Assembly (NCBI GenBank): GCA_002633005.1
Contig: NMRA01000096.1
Coordinates: 500,614-564,613, forward strand
DNA: 64,000 bases
Direction of reading: 5' to 3'
Origin: Phoronis australis
Lineage: Eukaryota; Phoronida; Phoronidae
Part shown: piece after piece, positions 9,187 to 22,400 of the stretch
Position numbering within the stretch: position 1 is the stretch's first letter
Layout: every line of letters begins with the position of its first letter
Notes under the pieces: model-generated
Database searches by the model: none
What the model was told of the DNA's origin: nothing
The model's input: the letters and a program-made list of their open reading frames with translations, nothing else
Position numbers and translations under genes: made by a program

Positions 9187-11266
9187 GTAAAACTGGTGTC
9201 TGAAATCTTTATATCTCTTTTTATGGAAGAATATTTTGTAAATGTACAAGATTAAATGCATTTTATGTATTTGGATGTGGTTTTTTGAGAATTGTGGACG
9301 GAAATCAACTAATTTATTCTTTTCGTTGTCTTCCTGACAAAGCAGAGTGTCTATTTTGATATGAGTTTGAGGGTGAGACACTGCTCTCAAAATACAACTA
9401 CTGTTTTAACTTGCTTGTTATCTGTGTCTATTGGCCATTTTGCTTTACATGAGTGTGATCGAGTGTACGTCAAGCTGTCTAACAGAGAGTTCAGTCATGT
9501 TTTCAGTGAAGATTCTGAGGATTTAGTCACTCTGTTCACAATAATTATTTCAGTTGTACTTGCCATACTATGTGGTTTTCATCGCACAATACCTACTTGT
9601 TATTGTAATAGAACTTAATATTTACAAGCTATTTTCAAACGTTTCAGGTCATTCACAGACAAATTGAAGAGGCGTCGTTTAAGATGACTGCAGATGTGGA
9701 ACAGTCACATGACCTCTCGGAAAAATTCAAGAGTGCGGTCTGTCATGAGGTGTTTCCTCATTTGCTGTGTATGCTGTGCTCGTCGGTGGCCACGCCCTCA
9801 AGTATACCTGATGATAAATTAAATGATGTGTGTCTGTCTTGCGGCAACACCATCCAGGAGAGCCGTGATCTCAAACTGTCTGGTTCGACCAATAGAGTGT
9901 TTCCGTCAACACGTCAAGTCAAAGACCTTACCACACTTAATGCTCAATCATTCAGTGATCCAGACAGCCAGGTCTATTTTAAGGTAATGAACATGTCTCA
10001 TTTGATGATAATGCTTGTCGAAACTGCATCCCTTTTTGTTTAACTATAATTGAAAAAATAAATTTATGCTGCTGGTCCATACAAAATTGCTTTCTAAATT
10101 TTCTTTTTTACAATGATTTAAGCTTCAAGTTTTGTTTGTGTAAAAAGATCACATGATGTTGGAAGGTTTTCGCAAGTCACTCGAATGTGCAGGTCACACC
10201 ATCAACTCAGCGCCCACTAGTGATGAAAAGGCAACTCCAGTTCTGTACAAAAGGCATCGAGGTTGCCAGAGTGACGTTGTCTATAGTATCATTATGTGTG
10301 TTTCCCTCTACCCCCCTTGGCTAAGTAGAACTGCGTCCCTATTCAACAACCTCCGTTGTTTTGTGGAAGTCTCAGAAGTATAAATACACATCTAATTAAT
10401 ATTTTATTAAGATGGTATGTCACCCGTGATAGAGGTCCCCTGCAACATTTTAAAGCGTTTTACAAGAAATGGTTTTGTTGCATTTAGGATATTGCTATAG
10501 CCATCACAAAAGAATCTGACATTTAATCTGTAAAGGTAGTTTTACATAGAATATCGTGTGTGAAAAGTTTTTTTCGTGGTTGTTTGTTCATTTGTGCTAA
10601 ATTCTCTTGCATATGCATTAATATTTCATTGCACTTTGGCACTTTTTCCAGTTGTGGAATGGAGATGATATTGTTCGGGACGTTCAACGAGCCAGAGAAC
10701 GGAGTAGAGCACAATTCATGCAGCAACGTAAGAAATTCACCCCTAAGGCCAAGAGAAAACGTCGTCTGTCTGAATCCAGCGTGGCATCGACGTCAAGTGT
10801 ACGCTCTTCAGCGTCTGTGTACATCCCAGGGTTCAGCTTTGAATCACCGGCTAGGATATTTTCTCCAAAACGATTATCTCATGAGGCAATGTCTGGTAGT
10901 GAAGATGATGTAGTCCCAGTGGCAAAAGGGGATGTGAACATCAATGCTCTTCATCAGCCACAAGAGGGCGATAGTAGTTTGGTTGATAAGGATAAAGACG
11001 TAGATGATGATCTTGACCAATTGGACACATTCAGCAGTTCACTTTTCACTAGTACACCGTGGAGTTCGTCCCATACAAAGACACTATTTCCAGGGCTTCA
11101 GAGTCTTGGTGCCTCGCCATTGCAGGCAGACAGGAGTGTGATGTCATTACCTCAATCCCCATTGAAGAGATTTGTCTCAAGTCCTGCAAAAAGTCTGAAG
11201 GACACATTTAGGGCCAGTCCCAAAAAAGGGAAAAGAAAATCTACGTCCTTTACTGCTGGTTTTTAG
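7525..11266 (+). CDS. TAF1C: TAF1C, RNA polymerase I factor SL1 subunit C (complete)
   Basis: Three coding exons, 7525-9186, 9648-9983 and 10652-11266, join in phase 0 to give 870 aa; human TAF1C is about 869 aa. The family is a subunit of SL1/TIF-IB, which places TBP on rRNA gene promoters and recruits RNA polymerase I in the nucleolus. Recognisable matches are SHPRLVTLADRTAVETLD (human AHPRVLTVGDRTGVKMLD), VFVVDERFPVLPVLHWSH (human LYLVDERLPLVPMLKWNH) and LQLNSFGDLFGQTYLP. These belong to the WD-like propeller. The C-terminus is basic and Ser/Pro-rich, ending TSFTAGF like the human KKPRMGF tail. The Met at 7525 is chosen because the Met at 7495 lies upstream of the acceptor TTTTTCCAG (ending 7516). 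A leader exon upstream is implied. An AATAAA lies at 11292. Confidence 0.88.
9648..9983 (+). CDS. TAF1C: TAF1C exon 2 of coding part (residues 555-666)
   Basis: The acceptor is GTTTCAG and the donor is GTAATG after TATTTTAAG. The exon is 336 bp, phase 0 at both ends. The sequence (FKSAVCHEVFPHLLCMLCSS) is weakly conserved; its assignment rests on phase and position between the two clear exons. Confidence 0.75.
10652..11266 (+). CDS. TAF1C: TAF1C last exon (residues 667-870 and stop)
   Basis: It follows a strong acceptor (ACTTTTTCCAG) and runs LWNGDDIVRDVQRARERSR, then a basic KRKRR segment, an acidic DKDKDVDDDLDQLD patch, and SPLKRFVSSPAKSLKDTF before the final TAG. The low-complexity basic tail fits the family. 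Confidence 0.8.
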   Translation: MWNGDDIVRDVQRARERSRAQFMQQRKKFTPKAKRKRRLSESSVASTSSVRSSASVYIPGFSFESPARIFSPKRLSHEAMSGSEDDVVPVAKGDVNINALHQPQEGDSSLVDKDKDVDDDLDQLDTFSSSLFTSTPWSSSHTKTLFPGLQSLGASPLQADRSVMSLPQSPLKRFVSSPAKSLKDTFRASPKKGKRKSTSFTAGF

Positions 11267-11291
11267 CTGCTGTTCTGAGATTTATGCGTGC

Positions 11292-11297
11292 AATAAA
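11292..11297 (+). terminator. TAF1C: TAF1C polyadenylation signal
   Basis: AATAAA lies 26 bp after the stop codon, with a GT-rich stretch about 105 bp downstream. The 3' untranslated region is therefore very short. Confidence 0.65.
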
Positions 11298-11789
11298 ATT
11301 TCACCAATTTGAGACACATTATGACTGAGAAGTGAAAATTAATTTTTTTCCATAAAAGATGTGTCGCCACGAAATAATGAAACGTGAAAATAGGGTAAAT
11401 TTGTCAATTTTGTTTGTGCGTGCGAAGTTGGCAAGATTTGACCGATAGTTATGATATCGTATTGTTTATAAGGTAGCTCACCTTCTTTCTTCAAGTTCAA
11501 TGACTTTATTAAATGGAAAAATTATGAAATGGCGATTTTGTCATTTTCTGCTTGAATGTGTTCTTCGTTAGTCAGTTGTTTCCAAAAATGCATAGTCTGC
11601 AGGAATTTAATATTATTTGGAACTGCAGCAGCATTGTTGCAAGAAGCATCTGAGGCAAGACTCTGTCCCTTTTGAAATCTACAGTGTGCAACAAGTCCTG
11701 ATTGAATGGCCAACTCAGGTTAAGGCAAGGCCAAAAATAGCGTAACTGGTTCCAGCCTGCGCCAGACTCGTTTTTATGCGAACACATAA

Positions 11790-11965
11790 TGTGGACGTAT
11801 TATGCTGTCATTTCTGTCTGGCGTCCGCTACTCTATCTCCAAAACCCTTTGACGAATGTTTATGAAATTTTGCACGTGTTCTTTTCATGAATGGGACGGC
11901 ATGAGCGAACTTTGAGATGGATCCGACCGACTACAGGTGTGCCCCCTAGTGAAAATTTTATTTTT
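11790..11965 (-). repeat. CACTAGG repeat family, 3' end copy
   Basis: On the minus strand it reads CACTAGGGGGCACAC, then GTCGGATCC, GCTCATGCC, AAATTTCATAAACAT, TTTTGGAGATAGAG and GCGGACGCC. This is the same order as the end of the copy at 16323-16480. Confidence 0.7.
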
Positions 11966-12251
11966 ATGTTTACTCTCCACATTGCTTTTGTTGAAACTTA
12001 ATAGCTAGCACCAGGTGGAGGTCGGTAAAAAATGATCCTCACCCATTGCAGTTAAAATCAGGTGAATTATTCTTTTTGAAAATGTGGACATTTAATTGGA
12101 AGTACTGTAACTCAACAATTTAGAACCAGAACCAGTTACATTATTTTAGTTAGCCTAAGATTGTATATTGTTCTCCAATGTATGTCATTTTACCTCAATT
12201 CATTTCTCATTACTGACCTTGATGAAGAAAAGGTTTAAAATTGCTTAAACA

Positions 12252-12257
12252 TTTATT
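12252..12257 (-). terminator. HECTD1: Candidate HECTD1 polyadenylation signal
   Basis: AATAAA on the minus strand lies about 870 bp past the HECTD1 stop. It is the best candidate seen, but transcript evidence is absent. Confidence 0.4.
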
Positions 12258-13127
12258 GATAAAGAAAACACTAACAATACAAAGTTTTCATATCAATTAG
12301 CATGGAATTGCACATAATATACTCACTAACACGTAACAACCTCTAAAAGTGAATGTTTTACCAGTTTTTGTGTTGTCAGCACACATGATTACAGTTAACA
12401 ACTTGTTACAAAATGAGACAGAAACAACAGCATCGTGAAGAAATTGCTACGCGAAACAAACACCAATAACTCGTGTAGCAAGCAGCTGAATTGAACACGT
12501 TCTCCTACCCAAACAAACTTCAAACTCAAAAAGCGTTATCACGTCTTTGTTGTCAACTTAACTGGTCCATTGTGAGAAAATACCAAAATGACAAAATACA
12601 ATACTGTCTCGCAGCACACTAAGAGCAGAAATTGGGACAAAACATCAAATCCTAACACAGCAATACTTCAAACCCATTTTATAACACAACAAGCAGGTGT
12701 GTGACACAGTTCCAGCTTTTCCTAAGTGTTTCCCACCATTGTAAATTAAAGCGCGAAAAGGGGACATGTTGGTCCCCCCGAGGCCCCTGTTCTCCGTGTA
12801 CCTGACATGGGCAGGGGAGGCAAGTGGCTTATGCTGTCAATTTCTGACTAAGTCGCAGAGCACTTACTTGAACAATGATCTTCCTATTTCCCAAATATAC
12901 ACCTGAGTGTACTTTTGAAAATGGAGGGCGCAGGAACGAAACCTGCTTATCAAACTGTTTGGTGACGCCTTTTGTAATTGTGCTACTCTGGCTCAAAAAG
13001 CAAGACTAAGTAAGAACCCGATGCTTACATTTAGGTTACGTGGCTTTCTGTCTGAGATCCTGCAGAACTACTGTGTGGGCAACGCCAGTTTGCCGCAGAA
13101 CTCCACACCTGAAGTCCGTCATTGCGA

Positions 13128-13410
13128 TTAATTCAGATGGAAACCTTTCTCTTTAGTTGCAAACATGAGTCGTTCACGCATGATATCTTCCGTGGAATAC
13201 TCCGGCAGTTTCAAATAATGTACGCACGTGTTGACGGAGGGGTAACACGTGTCCGTAGCGTCCACTTTCTTGACTATAGTGAGGCGAGGGTAGAGATTAG
13301 CCAGACCACCAGGTGGCAGCGAAGAGCAACCTGTGGTAAATTGCAGGAACGCTTTCCTCTCGTCCCCAGACATGGCCACCAATACGTTGACAAACCTCAG
13401 GAAGGCGGCG
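13128..13410 (-). CDS. HECTD1: HECTD1 last coding exon, HECT C-lobe
   Basis: Residues 2511-2604 and TAA. It carries [20 protein letters not shown] and the catalytic [17 protein letters not shown]. The last residues KEKGFHLN are identical to human. Confidence 0.97.
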
Positions 13411-16400
13411 CTGCAAAGTGATAAAGAGACGATGCAAGCATTTGTAGCACAAGCGTTCAGAATCGAGCCACGACTGAGGGTGACGAAATGTGACACCTCC
13501 GTTCAACAAAGTATGTGGATAAATTGTTACATCCAAATAAATAAACCCCTCGTACAGAAGTAGAACATTTTAAAAACAATTCCAAGTAGTATTTTGGAAA
13601 CTAGTGCATTAAGCATGGTATCTGAAGCTTTCTTATGAATACAATCAGCCATTTCTGACATATGACTCTAGTAACCAAATTTGCCAACCTTAAAAATTTG
13701 GACATTTTTGCAAGGGTTCCGCATAACCTTAAGTTAACCGTAAACCGACTAGCACCAAGGTGGTATGTAAACTTACACTACATTATGATATTAGTTATAA
13801 GCCAACACAAAAGTATCATTCCTTGCTTCTCCCCCATGCTATTTTTATATTGCTACATGAGGATCATTTTCTGATCGGTTTCTTTGTACTCTTTCAGAGC
13901 TAGTCAGTTTCCCCGAGAAGCCTGAGAATAGTGTAAGCATTGACCAAACATAATGCAACTTCCGAAATCTTATATGTGCAGTATGTATGTATTAAGACGT
14001 AAATAATAAGGTGAAAAATCGGCACAACACTGTCAACTTCATGCTTTAAAGCAATTGTCAACCTTAACAGATTTTTTTTTTCAAAAATACAATTGATCAC
14101 CTTTTGTATAAAATTACATCTTTACCTTTCATAACTATCTTTAAAAGCATTATCCATGAGCCAAGAGTGCCAGCTGTTTGAGATAACTTCAATTCAGTAC
14201 AATTGATCTTTTGTAGCTCAACACTTATAGCAGTTTTGAACATTTATTGCTCTTTAATATGAAGGTCGGTTCATCATTGATGGCCCATATCTATTGTTTG
14301 AGGTTAAATTGAAAATCCATAGTTTTGATGTTAAATATATACTGTTCAAACAGAAATTAGACTATGACTTAGTTTTTTTAAAAATTCATGCTCAACGCAA
14401 AAAAGATTCTGACAAGAAAATATACACTTCTATTGCTTAAAAACATACATTTAAAAAGATATTTGATGCAATATGAAAGAGTCGACATGATGGTTGGCAA
14501 TTACCTCGACTGTTTAATTAACAGTCAGTTCATTACCTCTCTTTGGTGAATCCTAACTTTGGCTCTGTGTATGTCAGAATATCTTCCCTAGTCCAGCTGG
14601 GTGCCTGGTCACCACACAGCATCAACAACAGCTCTGACGGACTGAAGGAGTGAAGCTTTTCCATAGGGAACACTAGATTGAAGCCAGCTGGAAATGAAAC
14701 GTGCGATCTTAAACACCAAGCAAAAATACATTTCTCACCAAGACCAGAAAGTCCACATAATTCTGTTTTTTTTTGTAGAAAATTGAAGTATTTTAATATC
14801 ATTTTCTCAATAATTTTAAAGGTCCTTCCTAAGAAATGCTAATGTAATAGGGCTTCCAACATTTCTTAATAATGCAGAAAACATGGAGCATGAAATCATT
14901 AATACACCACCTTGATAATGGTTGTGTAAAAAAATAAAATAATTGCAGGTGGTCTGGTACATGTTGTACCAGATGAGTGCAGGCTCCTCGGATAGACCCA
15001 TTGGGCAGATCACCTGAAACCATTTTTATGCTTATTAATATACAGATAAAACCGAGCTGAGGAGCTATAAACCTGACTCGAGGGTTTAGCATTGTGCCGC
15101 AGTGGAATTCAAACCCACGACCTTGAGTAAAGGAAGCAGACACCTATCCCACTAGGTGGCACTGCTTCCTCTAATGATTGTGTAGGAAGAGGTAGCATAC
15201 GATCACACACCACAGCACACAATTTTATAGTGCTTACCTCTCTCATATTGATCTACGATCTAAATAATGTGCTAAACTTAAATGTTTAGTGCATCATTTT
15301 ACAAAAGCAAATTGTAAAAGCCCACATGGTGGCTACCAGCTTACCTCTGAAGGAGTCCATCTGTCGCCGTATGCCAGAGTTCAAGCAAAAGTCAGAGACG
15401 AGATCAATGTACTCCTCCACGTTATCAATGGACACTTCGATGTCTTCACCATTTGGCTTGAGCTCCATAGTGGTGAAACCATACACCTTGGAGGAGGGGT
15501 TAAACTCAAACGTCAGCCTGAAAGAGAAGCAGGTCACTGTGTACAGAACGTAATGCCAGATCATCTTAACAAAAGCAACGCGGAGCGTTGAAATGCACCC
15601 ACGAATGCATCACAAATGGCGTGCTTTTAGGGTTATTTGTATCATAAAAATGGCCACTAGATGGCGCAAATACGTACAATCCATCAAAAAGCGGGCACAT
15701 GCCATATTTCATAAAAATCTGTCAAGGAACTTCAGAAAAACAAAGGAAGACAGTCAGAATAAAATGAAATTGCCACTAGTGGGCACAGTGTCCGTTGAAT
15801 CCGCCTGAAAGTCGTCGTCTGTTATCTTCATATAAATACACTTACTTTAAATTTAATAAAGATCCTGCACTGGGTTTAGGAGATACAGCTATGGGCGCAA
15901 AAAAGGCCACTAGGTGGTGCAAAATACCTCAATTCCATCCAAAAACAGACGAAGGATAACGTCATCTCTCCAATAGATGACTATATTCAAAATTTTATGA
16001 AAATCTGTTGAGGACCTTTGAAGACACAGATCTGTAGTAAACGTAAAAAGTAAAATTGCCACTAGGGGGCACATTAATTCATAGTAAAAACATACATGCT
16101 AATTTTCACAATTATCCTGAAAGCAGTTTGGTTGATAGACCAGTGGACGCTAAAAACAGACTCGAAAACAGTACAAATGGCCACTACGTGGCGCAAACTA
16201 CGTTGAATCCATCCGAAAACGGGAGCATAACATCATCTCACTAATAGGTGCCTACATACTAAATTTTATGAAAATCCACTGAGGACTTTTGAAGATACAG
16301 AGGTAAACGAAAAAAAATAAAATTGCCACTAGGGGGCGCACTGGTAGTCGGATCCGCCCAAAAGTTTGCTCATGCCCTCTCATCTATGGAAGAAAGACAT

Positions 16401-19400
16401 GCAAAATTTCATGAACATACGTCAAGGCGTTTTGGAGACAGAGCAGCGGACGCTGGACGAACAGACGGAGATGACGGCATATTTATATGTGGCCGAATAA
16501 AAAGAATAAGCAGAGCAAAACCATCATACGTCTCCTCCTTTACGTAGAGTTATCTCCCTTGATAATTAACTATATACCTGTCCATTGGCAGATTGACACA
16601 CATATACTGTGAAGTTGGGCGAGTCCGTCTTAAGCCAGTACATATACAGAACTGAAATAGTCGTTTTATCCACCTACTTGTGATGGAAAACACGCCATGG
16701 AATCACGATGTCATGTTGCTTTAGTGAGGAAACGAGGGGCATAGGACTGACTGTCACACACACCATCATGCATACAGAACTTTTAAAAACACAAAGTGTT
16801 GACTAAACCTTCCACTACAGCACTCTTATATCATAGGTGATTTTGAAATGCAAGTGACAGTGTCGCAAAGAATTACAACTAAAACATCACCATATGGCCT
16901 CTCAATCCTACTGATACCCCAACGTGATCTACTCACCCCAAGTCCTCCAGTCTAGCCTGTGCACCTGACGGCAGCTCCAGCAGAAGGTCATGCACTTTGT
17001 TGTGTCTGTCTTCCTCACTCATGGATTCATCAGCCAATATGGCCTTCTTTCTGTCGGCGAGATCCCGTAACTGATTCAAGAACCTGGCCCTGTGAACATT
17101 GACAAGTTCAAAGTCCTCCTGAGTTAGTAAACCGTCGAACCATGGCGACGATGACACAACGTGAGCACTGGACTTAGGTGGGTCAAGGATCAACTCCTTA
17201 TCAGTCTCTTCCTCTGTGGCGATGAGAGGACTCCCTGGTGGCGACGAGGCCTGCGCGTGCGATGGCTGTGAGTGGTCAGAATCAGAGTCTACCACCAGGT
17301 GGGCGTTAAACTCAGTTGTTAGGTTACTGCCCACCTCACCCAGGCACATGAGTTTGAGGAAGGGCCGCGACAGTGGGATGTCTACCAGCCGGCTGTCCTG
17401 AAGAGCCTTAGCTAAGAAGGCACCCAGGAAGTGAAACATCTGCTCCACCTGCTCAATCTTGGCACCAGTCTGCTCTAGTGGCGCTGGGAACAGGCCGCAC
17501 ACTTTCTGAACATAGTAACCCGGTGGTTTGGTGCCGTGACCAATGTCCACCTAGGATTGGAAGAAGAGTAATTATAATAGAAGCTGTTCAAATTATGTTT
17601 ACATTCAATGCATAATAAAAGATTTCTGATGACTTCAGATTTGCCATTGTCTTGCCCATAATGAATGTGACTGCTGTCAATCATACATTGATGATAATCG
17701 CTCACTCTTTTAACGTTAACTCCAGAGAGATCAACCCAAAAACTTGTATCAAGAAACAAAATGTAAGCATTTTAAAACAACAGCGTACACATAAAGCTAA
17801 ATACTAAGATCCTGGGACTAACATGAACACGAACAATCCTGCCACAACCAGTAAGTGCAACACGACACAATCCCTTGACCAATATCATAATCGAATATCC
17901 AATTGAGAACAGACTCCCTACCTCTCTTGCCAGGTCATCCGGTACATCGTCATCACACAACCACAAGCCAAGATCCTTACGCTGGAGTTCCGCAGAGACG
18001 AGAGCATAGAACTCCAGGGTAGGGCCCAGTCCTGTACCCTCCTCATCCTTGAACTCAATCTGTAAACATGAATAAGTAAAGTACAGTTTAATTGGTCAGA
18101 ACTGATCACTTGACAAACACCTGACTCAAAATGCTATTATGAGGGAATTTATTTCCATGACCATTTTGCCACTACATTTAAATTCATGGGGTCAATGCCT
18201 TACGGACATGTGACCACTGAATTGGTCTTTTGTGAGTTCAGAAGGTCGATTTTTGTCTCACTTCCCTTGGCATCAAGGCGCTAAGGTGGAACTGCACAGG
18301 GGACCTTGTGCGAGGTTATACAACAAGATGGAGATTCTGTCCCACTTTTCTACTTAGTTTGGAAGGAAGCTATTCGCCAGCATCAAGCATACTTTGTAGA
18401 CAGTTGGAAAAAGCCAACTTTTTATTCCCTAACACAGCTGGCCACAAAGTTAAGTGATGTAAGATACAAATCGGAATGTCAACCAACATTCGTCAACAAT
18501 CAAATCTAATTACTATTTGTGATATCTTTTGACAGAAACAAAAATTCCAAACACGAGCAAGAATGAACAGCCTGCTGAAGTTCGATTTACAACATAGTGC
18601 ATTCTGGTGTTTATCCTGGTGTGATTATCCAGACATCAACCCAGCAGGTGGTTGGGCATTCAATAAGAATTTTCTACTTTGTCGGCGAGATATTTCCCAA
18701 CAAGCACAATACAGTATTTCCCTCCATCTATAGAAAGATCGATCAAATTGGAAAAACATTTTCAAATTATTACAAATTAAAGTCTAGCAATACTTCTCTA
18801 TACTCACCTCCAAGACCGATTTCCTCTCAGCATGGCAACGGATGACCTGTTGCGCCCATTCCAACAGTGACGTTCCCCGAGGTACGGAGATACGTTCGTG
18901 CTTCAAGCGACCCACACGATACTCGTGGGAGTCGTCCCTGCGAGGGGACGGACCACGGTGACGATCCAAGTGGGCATCTCTCTTGTTCTGCAGCCACACG
19001 ATTGACCTGTTCAAAAAAACTGCATAATCAAACATTGATCTATTGGGCCCAGGCACAGTCATGCATTACAGCAAAGAACAACAATTGCCTTTAGAGCAAA
19101 ACACCAACTGTTTGAAGACATTACATAGAAATGAGCAGACATCACTCACATAACCCTGTCTTGATAGACCACTGCCAATGCCCAGTAACTTAGCAGCTTC
19201 CATTATCTAACCCAGCGTGCGTCTTCTCATCAGAAACGCTAGCTATGAACAAGGAACTCTTGCAATATGCTTCAGTGTAACACGACTCTTTCTGGATCTT
19301 AATGAGAACTTTTATTTAAAAATAAAAAATAAAAAAACACTAAAATGAGAGGGGACCGATTAATTCAAATAAGTCAAATACTTAGGGAACATTTGTTTTT

Positions 19401-22400
19401 TTTTTAATGCCAGAGCCCTAAATATGTTGAGCAAACTTTAGGGGTTTACCATAGCAGACGGCACATACCTGGAGGCACTGGCACATACCTGGAGGCACCA
19501 AAAGCGGTGCAGGTGAAGTAGAGCTGACGTGTGTCGAAAGGGAACAGCATAGGACACCATTTGGTGAGCTGCTCGCACCAGTCGGGCATGGCGGCACTGG
19601 CCAGCACCAGCGGGTCCTGGATTTGCTGAATCAACTTGTTCTTGATCCTCTTGGAGTGGAACTCCTCAGCTGGCACGTTGAACAACGGAACGTCGGCGTC
19701 TGAAAGTGTACCATGATGATAACAACATGAGCAAGGTCTGATGGAAAAATGTAACCCAATTCATAGATAAACTGCAGAACATCTCATTTTGAGGTTACGC
19801 CACACAAAACGAAAATTTCTGCTAAAATTGTGCAAAATAGTGATACCTGAAATCTTGAGACTGAAATGATCAGCTGTACAGCATTGAGTAAATCAATGAG
19901 ACATGAACCTTCCAAGACCTGTTTTCGATATTTACAAGGTATCTTCAACTCATCTCAAAGCCGCTATAAACCTGTCTCACCCCGCAAAAAACCAAGTTGA
20001 TCCCTCGTCAGTTGAATGAACCCATAGTATTTGTAATTACTCATCAGATCAAGGCTCAACAAGTCTGCTTGGTCTAGGTGTGATTCATATGATGTACCAA
20101 GCACGGTCCCATGCAACATGAAACGTCAGTGCTTTTGAAACTGCAAATCAGTTGACCAGATGCAATGGCAGCTTGATGGCAGCTTTGATAAGATTAATGT
20201 CTATGCAGTTTAGTTCAGAGCTAACTGATGTAAATATGACCCATCGTGTTCAATCAGGTGGTCTACGAGTTTACAGATGAGCAAAAGTGGAAAAGGTTCA
20301 AAGCACGGCTAGGCTTCACCGGTGATCCGTTTTCACTATTTCCACACTGACAAATATTGACTAACAGACAGTCACTTTATATTAAAAGTGCATTTAAACA
20401 TGCACAGTGGAGTTACTACCTTCACGTCTGTTAGCATCGTTTTTCTCCATGGTCATTGCATAGAGGATCTGCAGTAAACGTAGGACGTCGTCCAAACTGC
20501 ACACGGTCGCAGGCACGCTGGGAGAGTCGACCTCGCTCAGCAGTCGTTTGCGCGACGCTCTTTCACGCTCAATACGCTCCTCTTCAGCCAGCTTAGCACC
20601 GAATGTGTTTAGAAAATCCTGCAACGGGATGCAAACTTGTCCGTTACTGCAGTACTATTTAGACCAAAGTCGCAGCGTGGGATAGTGTAATCTTTGAGCG
20701 AAAATTGTCTCTGAAATTTATTTTAGAAACTGACATTCATACATATTTCCTACACATGCACCAAGCATTTCCTGGACATCACAACACAAAGCTCCTTCAT
20801 GTATTTGTCTCTTTTCTTCACAAACAATGTGCAGATTGCTACTATAACCTTTGCAAGAAATGAAATCCCATCATTCATCAGTACCACCACAAGTTGAAAC
20901 TTGAAAATAATTTCCTTGATGAAAGACATGGAGTTCCACTGCACACTGCAGCAGTACCAACATTTTCAGAAAACCTCTATAGCACAATCGCATACAGTGA
21001 AATGAAAAATACAAACACAAGTTGTTAGATGTTTTAAATAAAATTACAGTTCCAAACTTGTGAGAGGTAATTAGAGACCAAATAATGTATTGTCCAAGGT
21101 CCATTCTATCTACAAATAATGAGATGAAGTTAGTACAAGACTGAAGAGGATTTTCTTACCGAGTGATCACTGTTAATAACCCATTGTAACTATCATTACA
21201 TGTTTTAAGGTAAGAACAAGGTATTATAAAGGAATGACGAGAAAGAGGATATCTCAATCTCAATCTCAAGACTGCTCTAAGACATGAATAAAGTGAGGTT
21301 AACTCTGCGATGACAATGCCAACATGTTATCGACCAATAGAAAAAACCAAGCCAGCCTGTAAATTTGAGGACCTCCGCCAACATGCTTTACGTACCAGTC
21401 CACAAACTACAAATATGAAAGGCTAAAAAAGCATAGTTGGTTCACGCTTGCATCACGACTCATTTTGAAACCCACAGCCACTACTTAAAGACAAAAATGT
21501 GCCGAACCGCACCAAAATCAGTCAAGTTCTTTTGCTCCCGAAGGCATGCGTGTGAGATTTTAAACATCACTTGTCCAATGAGGCCCAACTATTTGTAAAC
21601 GATGCACTGCCTCGCCACCCCCACATTCTACACAACTGCCGCCCCTCCAGTTTAACGGTCGACACGAGTGCTCCCCGGTCAACACGACCATGAGAACTTG
21701 TAATCACAGTGTTGCAGCAATTAAATCAGTTTGAAACTGGTTTTGAGCTGGGTAAAAAACCTCACATCACCTTTGTTCATCTCGGGTGGGTTTTGAACAT
21801 GAAGCCAACTAAAATTACCACATCACAGTAAAATAACCAAGGATCAGAACCAACTATGCTTTGGCCTAATCATCAAGTCAACCATTACAACTCGGAACCC
21901 AACTACATGCAAAAATACACAAACTAGATTGAACCAAACCAAGTATCACAATACTTGTCCGGGTTAAATTTTCAAATTTTCACCTTTAAACACTGCTGCT
22001 CCACTAGGCACCAGCTGCCAATTTATAAGAGAGAGACTTCTGGAAAAATGCCAGGCTTGCAAAGATTCTAGCTCTCCTGTGTATTCAACTGGTTCACATT
22101 TGGTCTTGCCGTATCCGCACACAAAAATACCCACTTTCTACCGAAGGAGATTTGAAATGGTTGTTTTGGCTATTGCACATTAGTACAATAAATTGTGAAA
22201 GCATTTGCATGACTGAATCAAAAATAAGGGTAAATGCCCACCAAAGACATCTCAAAAAATTCTTTTCAAAAAATGTTTTTAAAACTCCAAGCTTGGCTTA
22301 TCGTCCATCCCAATTTATTCAATTTCCCAACATATGCGCACTGGGTGTCAAACCAATCAAGCACGGCAGAATTTCCAAATCCCAAAATGGCATAGCTGTA

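Larger units (their letters stand above)
11267..13127. other. Convergent 3' region between TAF1C and HECTD1
   Basis: It contains the short TAF1C 3' UTR, a repeat copy at about 11790-11960, and the HECTD1 3' UTR on the minus strand. No coding exon was recognised in it. Confidence 0.6.

Noticed and set aside
10153-10383. Extra TAF1C exon between 9983 and 10652
   Set aside because: The flanking exons join in phase without it and the frame lacks matching splice sites or similarity.
13122-13563. Plus-strand frames at 13.1-13.6 kb
   Set aside because: They are antisense to the HECTD1 catalytic exon.
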